From NCBI GenBank assembly GCA_015180985.1, contig CP054185.1, positions 1,543,001 to 1,607,000 of the forward strand: a stretch of 64,000 nt of DNA. The letters are read 5' to 3'. This DNA comes from Flammeovirgaceae bacterium. Lineage in GTDB: Bacteria > Bacteroidota > Bacteroidia > Cytophagales > Cyclobacteriaceae. This document shows positions 7,483 through 15,362 of the stretch, piece after piece; position 1 is the first letter of the stretch; the number at the start of each line of letters is the position of its first letter. The notes under the pieces are model-generated. The model saw nothing but the letters and a program-made list of their open reading frames with translations, was not told the DNA's origin and did not search any database. The position numbers were made by a program, and so were the translations under genes.

Positions 7483-8562
7483 ATGCAAAAACAAGTTAAC
7501 AAAAAATTGGATTTCAGTGGACAAAACATTTACGTTGGTTTAGACACGCACAAGAAACAGATCACGGTAACCATCATGGGCGAGAATTTGCATCTTAAAA
7601 CTTTTAGTCAGCCTCCGGATGTCGATGTGTTGGTAAAATATCTAAATCGGAATTTTCCGGGTGCAACCTACCATGCTGCTTATGAAGCTGGGTATTCAGG
7701 ATTTTGGTTGCAAGAAAGACTGCAGGCAAGTGGCGTTAACTGCATGGTTGTTCATGCAGCCGATGTGCCGACCAAAGACAAAGAGAAAAAACAAAAACGC
7801 GATCCCTTAGACAGTCGAAAAATTGCCAGGTCGTTAAAAAGTGGTGAGCTGGAGGCCATCTATGTACCCAGCAAAAATTGTCAGCAAGACCGCAGCCTGT
7901 TACGGGCTCGTCAGCGGATTGTAGGCAATCAAACACGATGTCGTAATCGCATCAAAGCCTTATTGAGTTATTTTGGGATTAATTACCCCGAACAATTCAC
8001 CAGGTCGGGCACACATTGGTCTAAGCGATTCATGGAGTGGCTTAAGAAAGTGGACATCGGGAAAAGTGGGAACAACACATTAGCTACTTACCTGGCTGAA
8101 GCAGAATTCTGGAGAAGCACACTAACTACCATCCTCAAACAGATAAACACTCTGTCTGGTGAAGAGAAATATGCTAAGCCGGTAGAACTGCTGATCAGTG
8201 TGCCTGGCATAGGCCGGTTAACAGCCATGATGGTGTTGACTGAGTTAGAAGATATCAAACGATTTAAAAGTCGTGATTCATTATGTAACTACATTGGCTT
8301 GGTGCCCAATGTTTCCTCATCGAGCGACCGTGAACATGTGGGCGACATCACACAACGAGGCAATAAAACGTTAAGGAAGTGCTTCATCGAAAGTGCCTGG
8401 GTTGCAGTACGTACCGATCCGGCATTGACTATGAAGTATAACCAACTATGCAGCCGAATGAAGGGTAATAAAGCCATCATTCGTATTGCCCGGATGTTGG
8501 TGAGCCGACTGCGTTATGTGTTGATTAACAAAACGGAATACGAACTTGGCGTAGCCGCTTAA
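7483..8562 (+). CDS. IS110-family DEDD transposase/recombinase
   Basis: 359 residues. The N-terminal RuvC-like domain shows YVGLDTHKKQ, AAYEAGYSGFW and RDPLDSRKIARSLKSG, giving the D-E-D acidic residues of the family. The C-terminal Transposase_20 domain has LISVPGIGRLTAMMVLTEL and GDITQRGNKTLRKCFIESAW, including the catalytic-region serine. Length is normal, with no stops, so the gene looks intact. Known IS110 members are guided by a non-coding RNA made from one end of the element; the longer, structured flank here is downstream, as in the IS1111 subgroup. Confidence 0.93.
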   Translation: MQKQVNKKLDFSGQNIYVGLDTHKKQITVTIMGENLHLKTFSQPPDVDVLVKYLNRNFPGATYHAAYEAGYSGFWLQERLQASGVNCMVVHAADVPTKDKEKKQKRDPLDSRKIARSLKSGELEAIYVPSKNCQQDRSLLRARQRIVGNQTRCRNRIKALLSYFGINYPEQFTRSGTHWSKRFMEWLKKVDIGKSGNNTLATYLAEAEFWRSTLTTILKQINTLSGEEKYAKPVELLISVPGIGRLTAMMVLTELEDIKRFKSRDSLCNYIGLVPNVSSSSDREHVGDITQRGNKTLRKCFIESAWVAVRTDPALTMKYNQLCSRMKGNKAIIRIARMLVSRLRYVLINKTEYELGVAA

Positions 8563-8581
8563 CCATATAAAAGTTATAAAC

Positions 8582-8656
8582 GGTGGGCACAATGTAAGGG
8601 GACTCTTGCAGCCTCTGGATTTCAGAGTGACTGCTTTCCGCAGATTACAGCCCACC
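8582..8656 (+). ncRNA. Long stem-loop downstream of IS110 transposase, candidate guide (bridge) RNA part
   Basis: A nested hairpin visible by eye: GGTGGGC (8582-8588) with GCCCACC (8650-8656), TGTAA (8593-8597) with TTACA (8645-8649), GCAG (8608-8611) with CTGC (8631-8634), and CTCTG (8613-8617) with CAGAG (8623-8627) around a 5-nt loop. It begins 20 nt after the transposase stop. The 3' arm holds TTCCGCAGAT, also present near the left end of the element. Structured non-coding ends of IS110 elements are known to make bridge RNAs; that this is one is inferred. Confidence 0.45.
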
Positions 8657-8700
8657 TTTATAAAAATATAAAAGGTATCGTGCAGCTTCCGAAAAGGAAT

Positions 8701-8928
8701 GACTGCTTATAGAAGATTGATTTTATACTTGGTAAAGGGTAAAGCCAGGGCTATGTTGGAAACTCTTTTTCGGTTTTCCTAAAAAAGAAAGGACTGCCAA
8801 TTTTGCCTATTAACAGTCCAAATCTTTTTCAGTGTAAACCCTGCTTGTTCGCTGAGGTTTCCAATCGCAGCCACGCAGGTAAAACAATAACAAAATTAGT
8901 GCATCAGGACTTGACTTTCAACATAGAA
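8701..8928. other. No gene recognised between IS110 element and SDR remnant
   Basis: An open frame runs through here on the plus strand, but its only start would be TTG (8803) and the peptide resembles nothing known. It is probably disrupted sequence left by insertions. Confidence 0.5.
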
Positions 8929-8948
8929 GAGTCCCCGGAGGGAGACTC
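8929..8948. repeat. REP-like palindrome at the breakpoint of the SDR remnant
   Basis: GAGTC-CCC-GGA-GGGA-GACTC: arms GAGTC/GACTC and CCC/GGG around a short loop. The right half recurs at 587-601. SDR homology begins 13 bp after the palindrome. Confidence 0.65.
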
Positions 8949-8961
8949 TGCTGGGAAAGGA

Positions 8962-9102
8962 GGCTATGAACCGCTAAAGCCCGAAGACATTGCCGAGTTA
9001 ATTCTCTTTACACTAACCCGCCCGCCTCATGTGGTGCTGGCCGATGTGGTTGTTTTGCCGACTGCCCAGGCCTCGGCTACTTTGGTTAAGAAAGATGTTT
9101 GA
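8962..9102 (+). pseudogene. C-terminal remnant of a YdfG-type short-chain dehydrogenase
   Basis: About 46 residues (GYEPLKPEDIAELILF, RPPHVVLADVVVLPTAQASAT) match the end of NAD(P)-dependent SDR oxidoreductases of the YdfG group. The Rossmann fold, catalytic Ser-Tyr-Lys and everything before GYEPL are missing, replaced by a REP-like palindrome and unrelated sequence. It is non-functional. The tail overlaps the convergent hydrolase gene by 17 nt, which is probably the ancestral arrangement. Confidence 0.8.
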
Positions 9103-9751
9103 GTTGGAGCAAAGTGCTTTCATCAATATCATGGCCACCAGTAAATATGACTGGCTCCGGTGTGATGCCCAGTTTCAGAGTCAACTCCTGCATTTCCCTC
9201 ATCCGTTCCGGGGTAATAAAGGGATCGCTGTTTCCATAAACAACCAAAAACTCTTTGCCAGTCAAGATTCTTTTTCCTGCTTCAAAATCCATGTCGGGAG
9301 GCAAAATACCTGACCACAGGATCAGCCGGTGAAAGTTGATCCGGTTGTCCAGCGCCCAGCGTGTTGCAGTTGCAGCGCCTTGCGAAAAACCGAGCACGGT
9401 TACCCGAACGGCAGGATACTTTTCTAGTTCGGTTTTGTAAATGGCGGTAAGGTATGCGCAGTAATTTTCAATGTCGGTTAACCTGTCTTCCCGTGTCATC
9501 CAGGTAGCGCCAACCCGGTTGTTGCCGGTGCGTGTACGCGTTGGCAAATCTTCAACATAAAACCGCGACAAGCCTTCGGGCGCTATCACACAGGTTTCGG
9601 TGTCCACCAGCACGTTGAATTTTTTTATAAAGTACTGGGCCAGCTGACCGTAGCCATGAAGCACAAACCACACGTTTTTGGTTTGCTGGTTCAGTGTACC
9701 CGATATATAATAGCGCGCTTTAAACTGAAATTGAATAACCTGCTCTTTCAT
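9086..9751 (-). CDS. Alpha/beta-hydrolase, phospholipase/carboxylesterase-like
   Basis: 221 residues, no signal peptide, so cytoplasmic. The catalytic triad is readable: Ser123 in GFSQG, Asp176 in YGNSDPFI and His207 in GGHDID; the oxyanion segment is VLHGYGQ near residue 31. Size and motif order fit the small phospholipase/carboxylesterase (Abhydrolase_2-like) group that cleaves short esters or thioesters; the substrate cannot be told. It is convergent with the SDR remnant and separated by a bidirectional terminator from the gene at 9821, so it is its own transcription unit. Confidence 0.8.
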   Translation of the reverse strand: MKEQVIQFQFKARYYISGTLNQQTKNVWFVLHGYGQLAQYFIKKFNVLVDTETCVIAPEGLSRFYVEDLPTRTRTGNNRVGATWMTREDRLTDIENYCAYLTAIYKTELEKYPAVRVTVLGFSQGAATATRWALDNRINFHRLILWSGILPPDMDFEAGKRILTGKEFLVVYGNSDPFITPERMREMQELTLKLGITPEPVIFTGGHDIDESTLLQLKHLS

Positions 9752-9770
9752 GCAGTGAAGGTAAGCAATA

Positions 9771-9802
9771 AAAAACCCTGGCCTTTGCAGGTCAGGGTTT
9801 TT
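9771..9802. terminator. Bidirectional rho-independent terminator
   Basis: AAAAACCCTG at 9771-9780 pairs with CAGGGTTTTT at 9793-9802 around a 12-nt loop, with A and T runs on both sides. It lies just after the stop of the minus-strand gene at 9821 and ends that unit. Confidence 0.8.
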
Positions 9803-9820
9803 CGCAAGTTTGTTTTTCCG

Positions 9821-10243
9821 TTAACGCTTAAATCCGAGGGCGCTGCCTCCGCAATACGAAGTAGAGCCGTCAAACGTATATTGTATATAATAAATACCGG
9901 TGGCATTGCAGGGGTAGGCAATGGCTGCAATGTACTGTCCGTTGATTTTACTGGTGGCTACTTTATTCCGGTTGGAGTCATACAGGGTTACCACAATGCC
10001 ATCGGTCGGCTGGGAAGGGGCGCAAATGTTTATCATGTACTGTGTTCCTTTGGTGAACACATAGGAGTATTCTACTTTATCTTTTGATCCTCCTGTGCCG
10101 TCTATTTTGTAGCTCTTTAAAAAGTTAAACCCGGATGCCAGCTTGGGTATGCACTGATTCGAAAGATTTTCGGAGTTGCACTGTGCAGCGGCATCGGCTG
10201 AGACTATAAAAAGCGACAAAGCAAGAATGATTACGTGTTTCAT
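9821..10243 (-). CDS. Secreted cysteine-containing protein of unknown function
   Basis: 140 residues with a signal peptide (MKHVIILALSLFIVSADAAAQ). The mature part has paired cysteines (Cys22, Cys31, then MINICAP, AYPCNA, SYCGG) and reads as a small beta-sandwich (YSYVFTKGTQYMINICAP, GIYYIQYTFDG), like bacterial pre-peptidase C-terminal-type domains. No exact family is recognised. It starts 15 nt after the lipoprotein gene at 10259 and shares its promoter. Confidence 0.65.
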   Translation of the reverse strand: MKHVIILALSLFIVSADAAAQCNSENLSNQCIPKLASGFNFLKSYKIDGTGGSKDKVEYSYVFTKGTQYMINICAPSQPTDGIVVTLYDSNRNKVATSKINGQYIAAIAYPCNATGIYYIQYTFDGSTSYCGGSALGFKR

Positions 10244-10258
10244 AGGTTGTCGGTTATC

Positions 10259-11158
10259 TTAGCTAATAATCTTGTTTCTGATTGATCCTGTTATCGTTCT
10301 GATGCTGGTAATGTCGTCAGGGGTAATATCAATGGTGGTGGTGCTGTTGTCTTTAATCACCATTACACCATTAACCACTTCAAAGGTCGATTCTTTGTAG
10401 GTATAGGTGATGTTTACCTTATCGAAGGCTTTTTTCAGTTCTTCCATATCGGTAAGCAGTGCGGCCATATTCTGGTCAATATCCTTGTAGAAACTCAGCA
10501 ACAGCAGAATATTTTCAAGAATAACTTTCTGTTCACCTATTTTTTCCTGCAACTCCTTGTTGTTGGGGTCCTGTGCTGCTACGTTACAGGTAATGTGCAT
10601 GGCTTCGAGCCATCCGCCCGTAAGCAGTAAAACACTCAGGTTTGCCCGCCCCTGGGTTTGCAGGTAGTGGTTAATGTTGTTAAAGTTCTGGGTAGTTATT
10701 AACAAAAGTGAGTCCAGATTTTTGCTGTTTGTGGCCAGCCGGCCGATGGTTTCAATGTCAAAAAACTGGCCAATATTGAGCCCATCGGCCAGGCTTTTAA
10801 TGGCCGACATGTATTTCACGCCATCCTGGTTTTGCTCGTAAATGTTGGTGTATCCCAAATCGGTACCGTAAATTCCAAGATTCAGCGCCTTTTTGTAGTT
10901 GCTGTTGTATTTAGGCAGGTTGTCGGCCGAATTCAGGTAGTTAACGTTATATTTTTTTCCTGATTCTTTCAGCAGAACGGAAATCTCCAGCGGACTGGGT
11001 ATCTGCTGCAGGATGTCTCCGATAACTGCTTCCGAAATGGAAGGGCCGGTTATTTTGGTTGAGTCAAGGCTTTCCATAAAGGCCTGTTCATCCGACTTTT
11101 TGCCCGACCCGCAACCCGCTAACACGGCTGCGATTAGGGTGTATTTGATTAGTTTCAT
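10259..11158 (-). CDS. Lipoprotein of unknown function
   Basis: 299 residues with a strong lipobox (AAVLAGC, lipid Cys16). The mature protein is mostly helical, with no recognised domain; ADGLNIGQFFDIETIGRLATN and KIGEQKVILENILLLLSF are typical of a conserved Bacteroidota lipoprotein of about 300 residues whose job is not known. A good TAnnTTTG-type promoter lies just upstream, so it is expressed separately from the ABC transporter gene 67 nt away. Confidence 0.65.
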   Translation of the reverse strand: MKLIKYTLIAAVLAGCGSGKKSDEQAFMESLDSTKITGPSISEAVIGDILQQIPSPLEISVLLKESGKKYNVNYLNSADNLPKYNSNYKKALNLGIYGTDLGYTNIYEQNQDGVKYMSAIKSLADGLNIGQFFDIETIGRLATNSKNLDSLLLITTQNFNNINHYLQTQGRANLSVLLLTGGWLEAMHITCNVAAQDPNNKELQEKIGEQKVILENILLLLSFYKDIDQNMAALLTDMEELKKAFDKVNITYTYKESTFEVVNGVMVIKDNSTTTIDITPDDITSIRTITGSIRNKIIS

Positions 11159-11180
11159 AATGCCTAAAATTAAGCGGTTA

Positions 11181-11210
11181 CAAAGTTATAAATTCAGCAT
11201 TCCTGACCAA
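11181..11210 (-). promoter_or_regulatory. Bacteroidota-type promoter for the lipoprotein gene
   Basis: On the minus strand: TTG (11210-11208), 19 nt, TAACTTTG (11188-11181), fitting the -33 TTG / -7 TAnnTTTG pattern of the phylum. The ATG at 11158 is 22 nt further. Confidence 0.6.
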
Positions 11211-11225
11211 AACAGTACAAGCCTG

Positions 11226-14200
11226 CTATTTTTTCTTCGGCAGATTCACTTTTCCAAACAGGTTCACAAATTTCCTGAGTAACTCAAAGTATAACGTTAA
11301 ATAAAAGAATACAGCCATTGCCCAAACCACCAACAGGTTAAAAGCAAACGTGCTGAATTCGATATTGAGAAAATATTTTTTAGGTGCGAAGAAATGTGTG
11401 CGGTAGTTCAACAGGCCGGCCGGTTTTGGATCTAGAAATATCGGGTTGATTTCCTGGATGAGTTGACCATCATACTCCAGTATCCGGTTTTTCGTTGAAA
11501 CATTTTTTACCAAATCAGCGAGGCTTTCGTTGTAATACCGGTTTTTGTACTCGTTCAGGTTGTAAGCCGATCCTTTTTCGTTTTCTTTTTTAAAGATGAT
11601 TTGTTCGCGGTAGGCAACGGCTTTGTTGTATGCATCCTGGTAAAACCTGCGATAGGCTATTAAAAATTCTTCCAACAGGGTGCTGAAGGTTGGTGTAAAC
11701 AGTTCAAGGGTCCAGGGCTCATTCAGGTTAACCTGTTCAAGCCCTCGTTTAAAGTAATCATCCTTTAAGGTATTGCGGATGATTTCAAGGTCTCTGGCCA
11801 TTTGTTTTCGTACCGAATCATCATTTGACTGGATGTTATCGGCAATGAACTTGCGTTTTTTCTCCAGCTCATCAGCCAGGAAAGAGGCCCGGAAGTCGGC
11901 CTGCGATTCAATTTTTTCGTACGGGTAGTAGGGTTTTTCGTACGAGTTGTTCATGAAATTATAAACAGCCAACGCCTCATACGCCCAGCGCGATGCCATG
12001 AAGTCAGCTACCAGCGGCACTTTGCCTTTTGTGCTGATGATGTTGTTGAGCTTATCGAAGCGAAACAGTAATCCACTCAAGATCATCTGCGGGATAAGCA
12101 GCAACGGAATCATCACATATACCGTAACTGCAGAGTTGAAAGCTGAGGAGATATTGAGGCCCAGTACATTGGCCATACATGAAACGCTGAACAATACAAC
12201 CCAGAAGGGCAGGATCATCCGCCACTCTACTTCCAGTATCAGGTGGCCAATGAGCACAAAGGTGAGTGTTTGAATGGCCGAAAGACTAAACAGGATGGTG
12301 AGTTTCGACATCAGGTAGCTGTTCCAGCTCAGGTTCAAAAAGGATTCACGCTTAAGTATTTTCCGATCGCGAATGATTTCTTCAGCGCTAACGGTTAACC
12401 CCATAAACAAGGCCACTACAATGCTCATCAGTATAAAGGCCGGAAAATTGTCGTTAAAGCGGAACAGGTACTCTTTTCCGCCAGGTGCGCTTTTGTACTT
12501 GATGATGAAGGCAAGAATAAGCGCCAGCAGCGGAGCCTCCAGCATGTTAATGAGCAGGTACTGCTTGTTGCTGAGTTTTGAAAGCGTATCGCGGGTAATG
12601 AAAATTAATGTTTGCCTGATTTTGTTGGGCAGATTTAACGAGTGCGGTGGTTCCTCTCTAACATCCTCAACCTTACTGAGTTTAAATCGCTCTTTATACC
12701 ACTCGTGCCATTGTACCGGGGTAATCTTTCGTTTGTTGGTGGGCTGGCCGTATTCATCCACCACCTTCGCTTCGATGATGTTGAAGATTTGCTCGGGGTT
12801 AACGTTACCACAGGTTTCGCACTGGCCGCGGTTGCTGTCAACCTGGAGGGTTGATTTTTTGAAGTAGGTTACCGCTTCAACCGGAGGCCCGTAATAGGCC
12901 GGGTAGCCCCCGGTATCCATAATAATCATCTTGTCGAACATTTTATAGATGTCCGATGACGGCTGATGGATTACCACGAAAATCAGTTTGCCCTTTAGTG
13001 AAAGCTCTTTGAGCAGGTCAATTACATTTTCCGAATCGCGCGAAGAGAGGCCGGAGGTAGGTTCATCGAGGAAGAGAATGGCCGGTTCGCGAATCAGTTC
13101 CAGTGCTATGTTGAGTCGTTTACGCTGCCCACCGCTGATGGTCTTTTCGAGCGGGTTGCCTACTTTCAGGTCCTTGCGTTGATCGAGGCCCAGGTTTTCG
13201 AGTACTTCCATTACCCGTTTATGGATTTCTTCTTCCGAGAAATGGGCGAAGCAAAGTTTTGCGTTGTAGTACAGGTTTTGGTAAACGGTGAGTTCTTCAA
13301 TGAGCAGGTCATCCTGCGAAACGTACCCGATTACACCATGTATTTTTTCTTTCTCTTCGAAAATGTCAAACCCGTTGATGAGAATTTTGCCTACTGATGG
13401 TTTGGCAAGTCCGGCCATTACATTCAACAGGGTGGTTTTGCCGGCACCGCTGGCCCCCATAATGCCAATCAGGCGGCCGGGGCCTTCCGAAACCTTTACA
13501 TCACGCAAACCAACAGTTCCGTTGGGAAAGCGGAACTCGTCAATAACTGCGTTGAACGAAAGCTTGGTAGTTTTTATTTCCTCATTAAAATCGGCAATGA
13601 TGTCGCTGTAATACAACGCATCGCCTGCCTGGGTTTTAATAGTACTGCCGTGCGAAAACAGGTACACCCGGTTGGGCTGCATAATGAAACCGTTCATCAG
13701 TGTTGACTCTTCGCCAGCGTACTTTACGAAGTACATATCAACGCTGCGCACGCGCATGCATACCAGATCACCGGTTAGGTGGATATGCACGTGCTTATGA
13801 AGTTTACCCGGTTCGGCTTTTTCTTCGCTATTGCCGATAAGGATATCGGCATAGTTAAGTGAACGGGCTTCTGTTGCTGTAATAAAATCTTCAATCAGTT
13901 TATACTCATCGGGCTCAATATTGAATACAGTTGAAACTGTATTTATGATTTCCATCCGCTGAGCCGAAAAGTTTTTATCGGTAGCAACCAGTTCCAGCAA
14001 TTTTATCAGTACAACAACTTTTTGTTTCTGGGTAAGGGTTTTGTTGATTTTTTTACAAATACCCAAAACGCGCACTGATTCTTTTACGCTGGTGAGTTTG
14101 GCGGCACCTTCGGTTGTTTTGCCGTATCCCGATTGTTCATCGTACTGTGCCAGGTATTCCTTAAGCGAATCCTGGTCCAGTTCGGTCTGGAAGAAAGTAA

Positions 14201-14294
14201 TTACATACTGGCGCTCATTAGCGCTTACTCCGCCATCCTGTTTGGTAATAATGGCAAAAAGCTGGGTTAGCGCCTTGAGAATTTCCTCACTCAT
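11226..14294 (-). CDS. TerB-domain / ABCG-type ABC transporter fusion
   Basis: 1022 residues with four parts. Residues 1-140 look like a TerB-type helical domain (ITKQDGGVSANERQYV, VATDKNFSAQRMEIINTV). Residues ~165-240 form a small beta-rich region. Residues ~250-480 are an ABC ATPase: Walker A GASGAGKTT near 277, signature TISGGQRKRLNIAL near 385, FLDEPTSGLSS, and H-loop VVIHQPSSD. Residues ~560-820 hold an ABC2-type membrane domain with about six helices, then a ~160-residue soluble insert and a last membrane helix near 985-1010. ATPase before membrane domain is the ABCG order. Substrate unknown. It follows siaC by 36 nt and is probably in the same operon, so it may be a target of that switch. 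Confidence 0.8.
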   Translation of the reverse strand: MSEEILKALTQLFAIITKQDGGVSANERQYVITFFQTELDQDSLKEYLAQYDEQSGYGKTTEGAAKLTSVKESVRVLGICKKINKTLTQKQKVVVLIKLLELVATDKNFSAQRMEIINTVSTVFNIEPDEYKLIEDFITATEARSLNYADILIGNSEEKAEPGKLHKHVHIHLTGDLVCMRVRSVDMYFVKYAGEESTLMNGFIMQPNRVYLFSHGSTIKTQAGDALYYSDIIADFNEEIKTTKLSFNAVIDEFRFPNGTVGLRDVKVSEGPGRLIGIMGASGAGKTTLLNVMAGLAKPSVGKILINGFDIFEEKEKIHGVIGYVSQDDLLIEELTVYQNLYYNAKLCFAHFSEEEIHKRVMEVLENLGLDQRKDLKVGNPLEKTISGGQRKRLNIALELIREPAILFLDEPTSGLSSRDSENVIDLLKELSLKGKLIFVVIHQPSSDIYKMFDKMIIMDTGGYPAYYGPPVEAVTYFKKSTLQVDSNRGQCETCGNVNPEQIFNIIEAKVVDEYGQPTNKRKITPVQWHEWYKERFKLSKVEDVREEPPHSLNLPNKIRQTLIFITRDTLSKLSNKQYLLINMLEAPLLALILAFIIKYKSAPGGKEYLFRFNDNFPAFILMSIVVALFMGLTVSAEEIIRDRKILKRESFLNLSWNSYLMSKLTILFSLSAIQTLTFVLIGHLILEVEWRMILPFWVVLFSVSCMANVLGLNISSAFNSAVTVYVMIPLLLIPQMILSGLLFRFDKLNNIISTKGKVPLVADFMASRWAYEALAVYNFMNNSYEKPYYPYEKIESQADFRASFLADELEKKRKFIADNIQSNDDSVRKQMARDLEIIRNTLKDDYFKRGLEQVNLNEPWTLELFTPTFSTLLEEFLIAYRRFYQDAYNKAVAYREQIIFKKENEKGSAYNLNEYKNRYYNESLADLVKNVSTKNRILEYDGQLIQEINPIFLDPKPAGLLNYRTHFFAPKKYFLNIEFSTFAFNLLVVWAMAVFFYLTLYFELLRKFVNLFGKVNLPKKK

Positions 14295-14330
14295 TCAGGA
14301 TAGAATTGGTTTGGGCTGCCGGTTTTCGTT

Positions 14331-14693
14331 TCAGTATGTTTTAAATTCAAAAGGTATTTCAACCAGTTCAGAAAATTCCTGCCCGGCTTCTTCCATGTCT
14401 TCATCGTCTTCGTGATAGTACCACAGTATTTTCATGCCTTTGATGTCTTCCAGGGCGGAGAGTACATCCAGAATTAATTTGGATGACGCGGTGTTAAAAT
14501 ACTCCAGCTTAAATACAAAGTCGGTAGTAGGGTTAGGATCCGATCCGTAGTTGCCAATCCACTCCAGTACCGGGCGATAAAACTCGGCTGAATCTTCGGG
14601 CAATGAACGGCCTGATATTTCAAAGATGCCATTCTTTTTATCCAGGATGATTTTCGGGGTATCTTCAGTTCCTTCGAGATTTAATATTTCCAT
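14331..14693 (-). CDS. siaC: SiaC-family regulatory phosphoprotein (DUF1987)
   Basis: 120 residues. The sequence (IILDKKNGIFEISGRSLPEDSAEFYRPVLEWI, FKLEYFNTASSKLIL) is a good match to SiaC. The threonine in YFNTASS is residue 68, the position phosphorylated by SiaB in Pseudomonas aeruginosa SiaC. In that system the phosphatase SiaA and kinase SiaB set the phosphorylation state of SiaC, whose free form binds and activates the diguanylate cyclase SiaD. No GGDEF protein is nearby, so the partner here must differ or lie elsewhere; the adjacent TerB/ABCG protein is the obvious candidate. It starts 25 nt after siaB. Confidence 0.9.
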   Translation of the reverse strand: MEILNLEGTEDTPKIILDKKNGIFEISGRSLPEDSAEFYRPVLEWIGNYGSDPNPTTDFVFKLEYFNTASSKLILDVLSALEDIKGMKILWYYHEDDEDMEEAGQEFSELVEIPFEFKTY

Positions 14694-14718
14694 GGTGATT
14701 AGTTTAAAACGTTCAACA

Positions 14719-15273
14719 TTAATTTTCGCCAGCTTCGCGTGGCACGTTTACCTTCAGGCAAAAGAAGCAGTACTCGGCATTCATTTCCGGAAATGCGAAT
14801 TCAAGTTTGGCGCCTGATTTACGGGCCATGTCCACAAAGCCAAGCCCTGCACCCCCTTTTTCGGAGATGGTTGTATTCTTGATGATCTCTTTATACAGAT
14901 CCTTCAGGCCGTCTTTATCCAGGCTGTTGATTTTATCCAGGGCGCCTTTGAGTTTGTCAACATTTACTTTGCGGATGGGGTTGCCGCTCATAATGGAGTA
15001 GCGGTTCGCTTCTTTACCGATAAGGAAGATGGCGGCATGGCTTCGGGTTTGGCCGTCAACCAGTTCATCGCTGTGTTTAACAATGTTCTGTAAGGACTCC
15101 ACCATTACATTGAACACTTTTCGCTTTATACTTGATTCTTCTCCGGAAGAATCAAGGTTGCGCTCGGCCATGGCCAGTATGGATTTGGTGGTTTCCTGGG
15201 TAAAATCGCCCTGGTACACCAGAATCAGTTTCTGCGACATCATGGTACGGTGCAGATCGTAAATGAAATTCAT
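14719..15273 (-). CDS. siaB: SiaB-family protein kinase
   Basis: 184 residues with a GHKL-like ATP-binding fold: N-box VFNVMVESLQNIVKHS near residues 53-68 and the glycine-rich GGAGLGFVDMARKSG near 139-153. It is a single-domain kinase like SiaB, predicted to phosphorylate SiaC on Thr68. Placement between siaA (89 nt upstream) and siaC (25 nt downstream) supports this. The ATG at 15273 gives MNFIYDLHRTMMSQ, which fits the family's N-terminus. Confidence 0.88.
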   Translation of the reverse strand: MNFIYDLHRTMMSQKLILVYQGDFTQETTKSILAMAERNLDSSGEESSIKRKVFNVMVESLQNIVKHSDELVDGQTRSHAAIFLIGKEANRYSIMSGNPIRKVNVDKLKGALDKINSLDKDGLKDLYKEIIKNTTISEKGGAGLGFVDMARKSGAKLEFAFPEMNAEYCFFCLKVNVPREAGEN

Positions 15274-15362
15274 TTCAGTTGCTTATTTGAGGTTTCGAAT
15301 TTATTAAGTTTTACATCAATATCGGCTATGCTATTTCTTCAAAATGAGGAATTTTCATACAT

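Larger units (their letters stand above)
7383..8700 (+). mobile_element. IS110-family element (borders approximate)
   Basis: Transposase gene with about 100 bp upstream and at least 95 bp of structured sequence downstream. The left border is set at the point where RHS copy 4 loses its match to copy 1 (7382/7383). The right border is not visible, as these elements leave no clear inverted repeats or long duplication. TTCCGCAGAT occurs at 7396-7405 near the left end and again at 8636-8645 in the downstream hairpin. Confidence 0.6.

Noticed and set aside
8803-8961. Plus-strand coding sequence before the SDR remnant
   Set aside because: No ATG start, no similarity to the missing SDR part, and a palindrome is read through; probably chance open frame.
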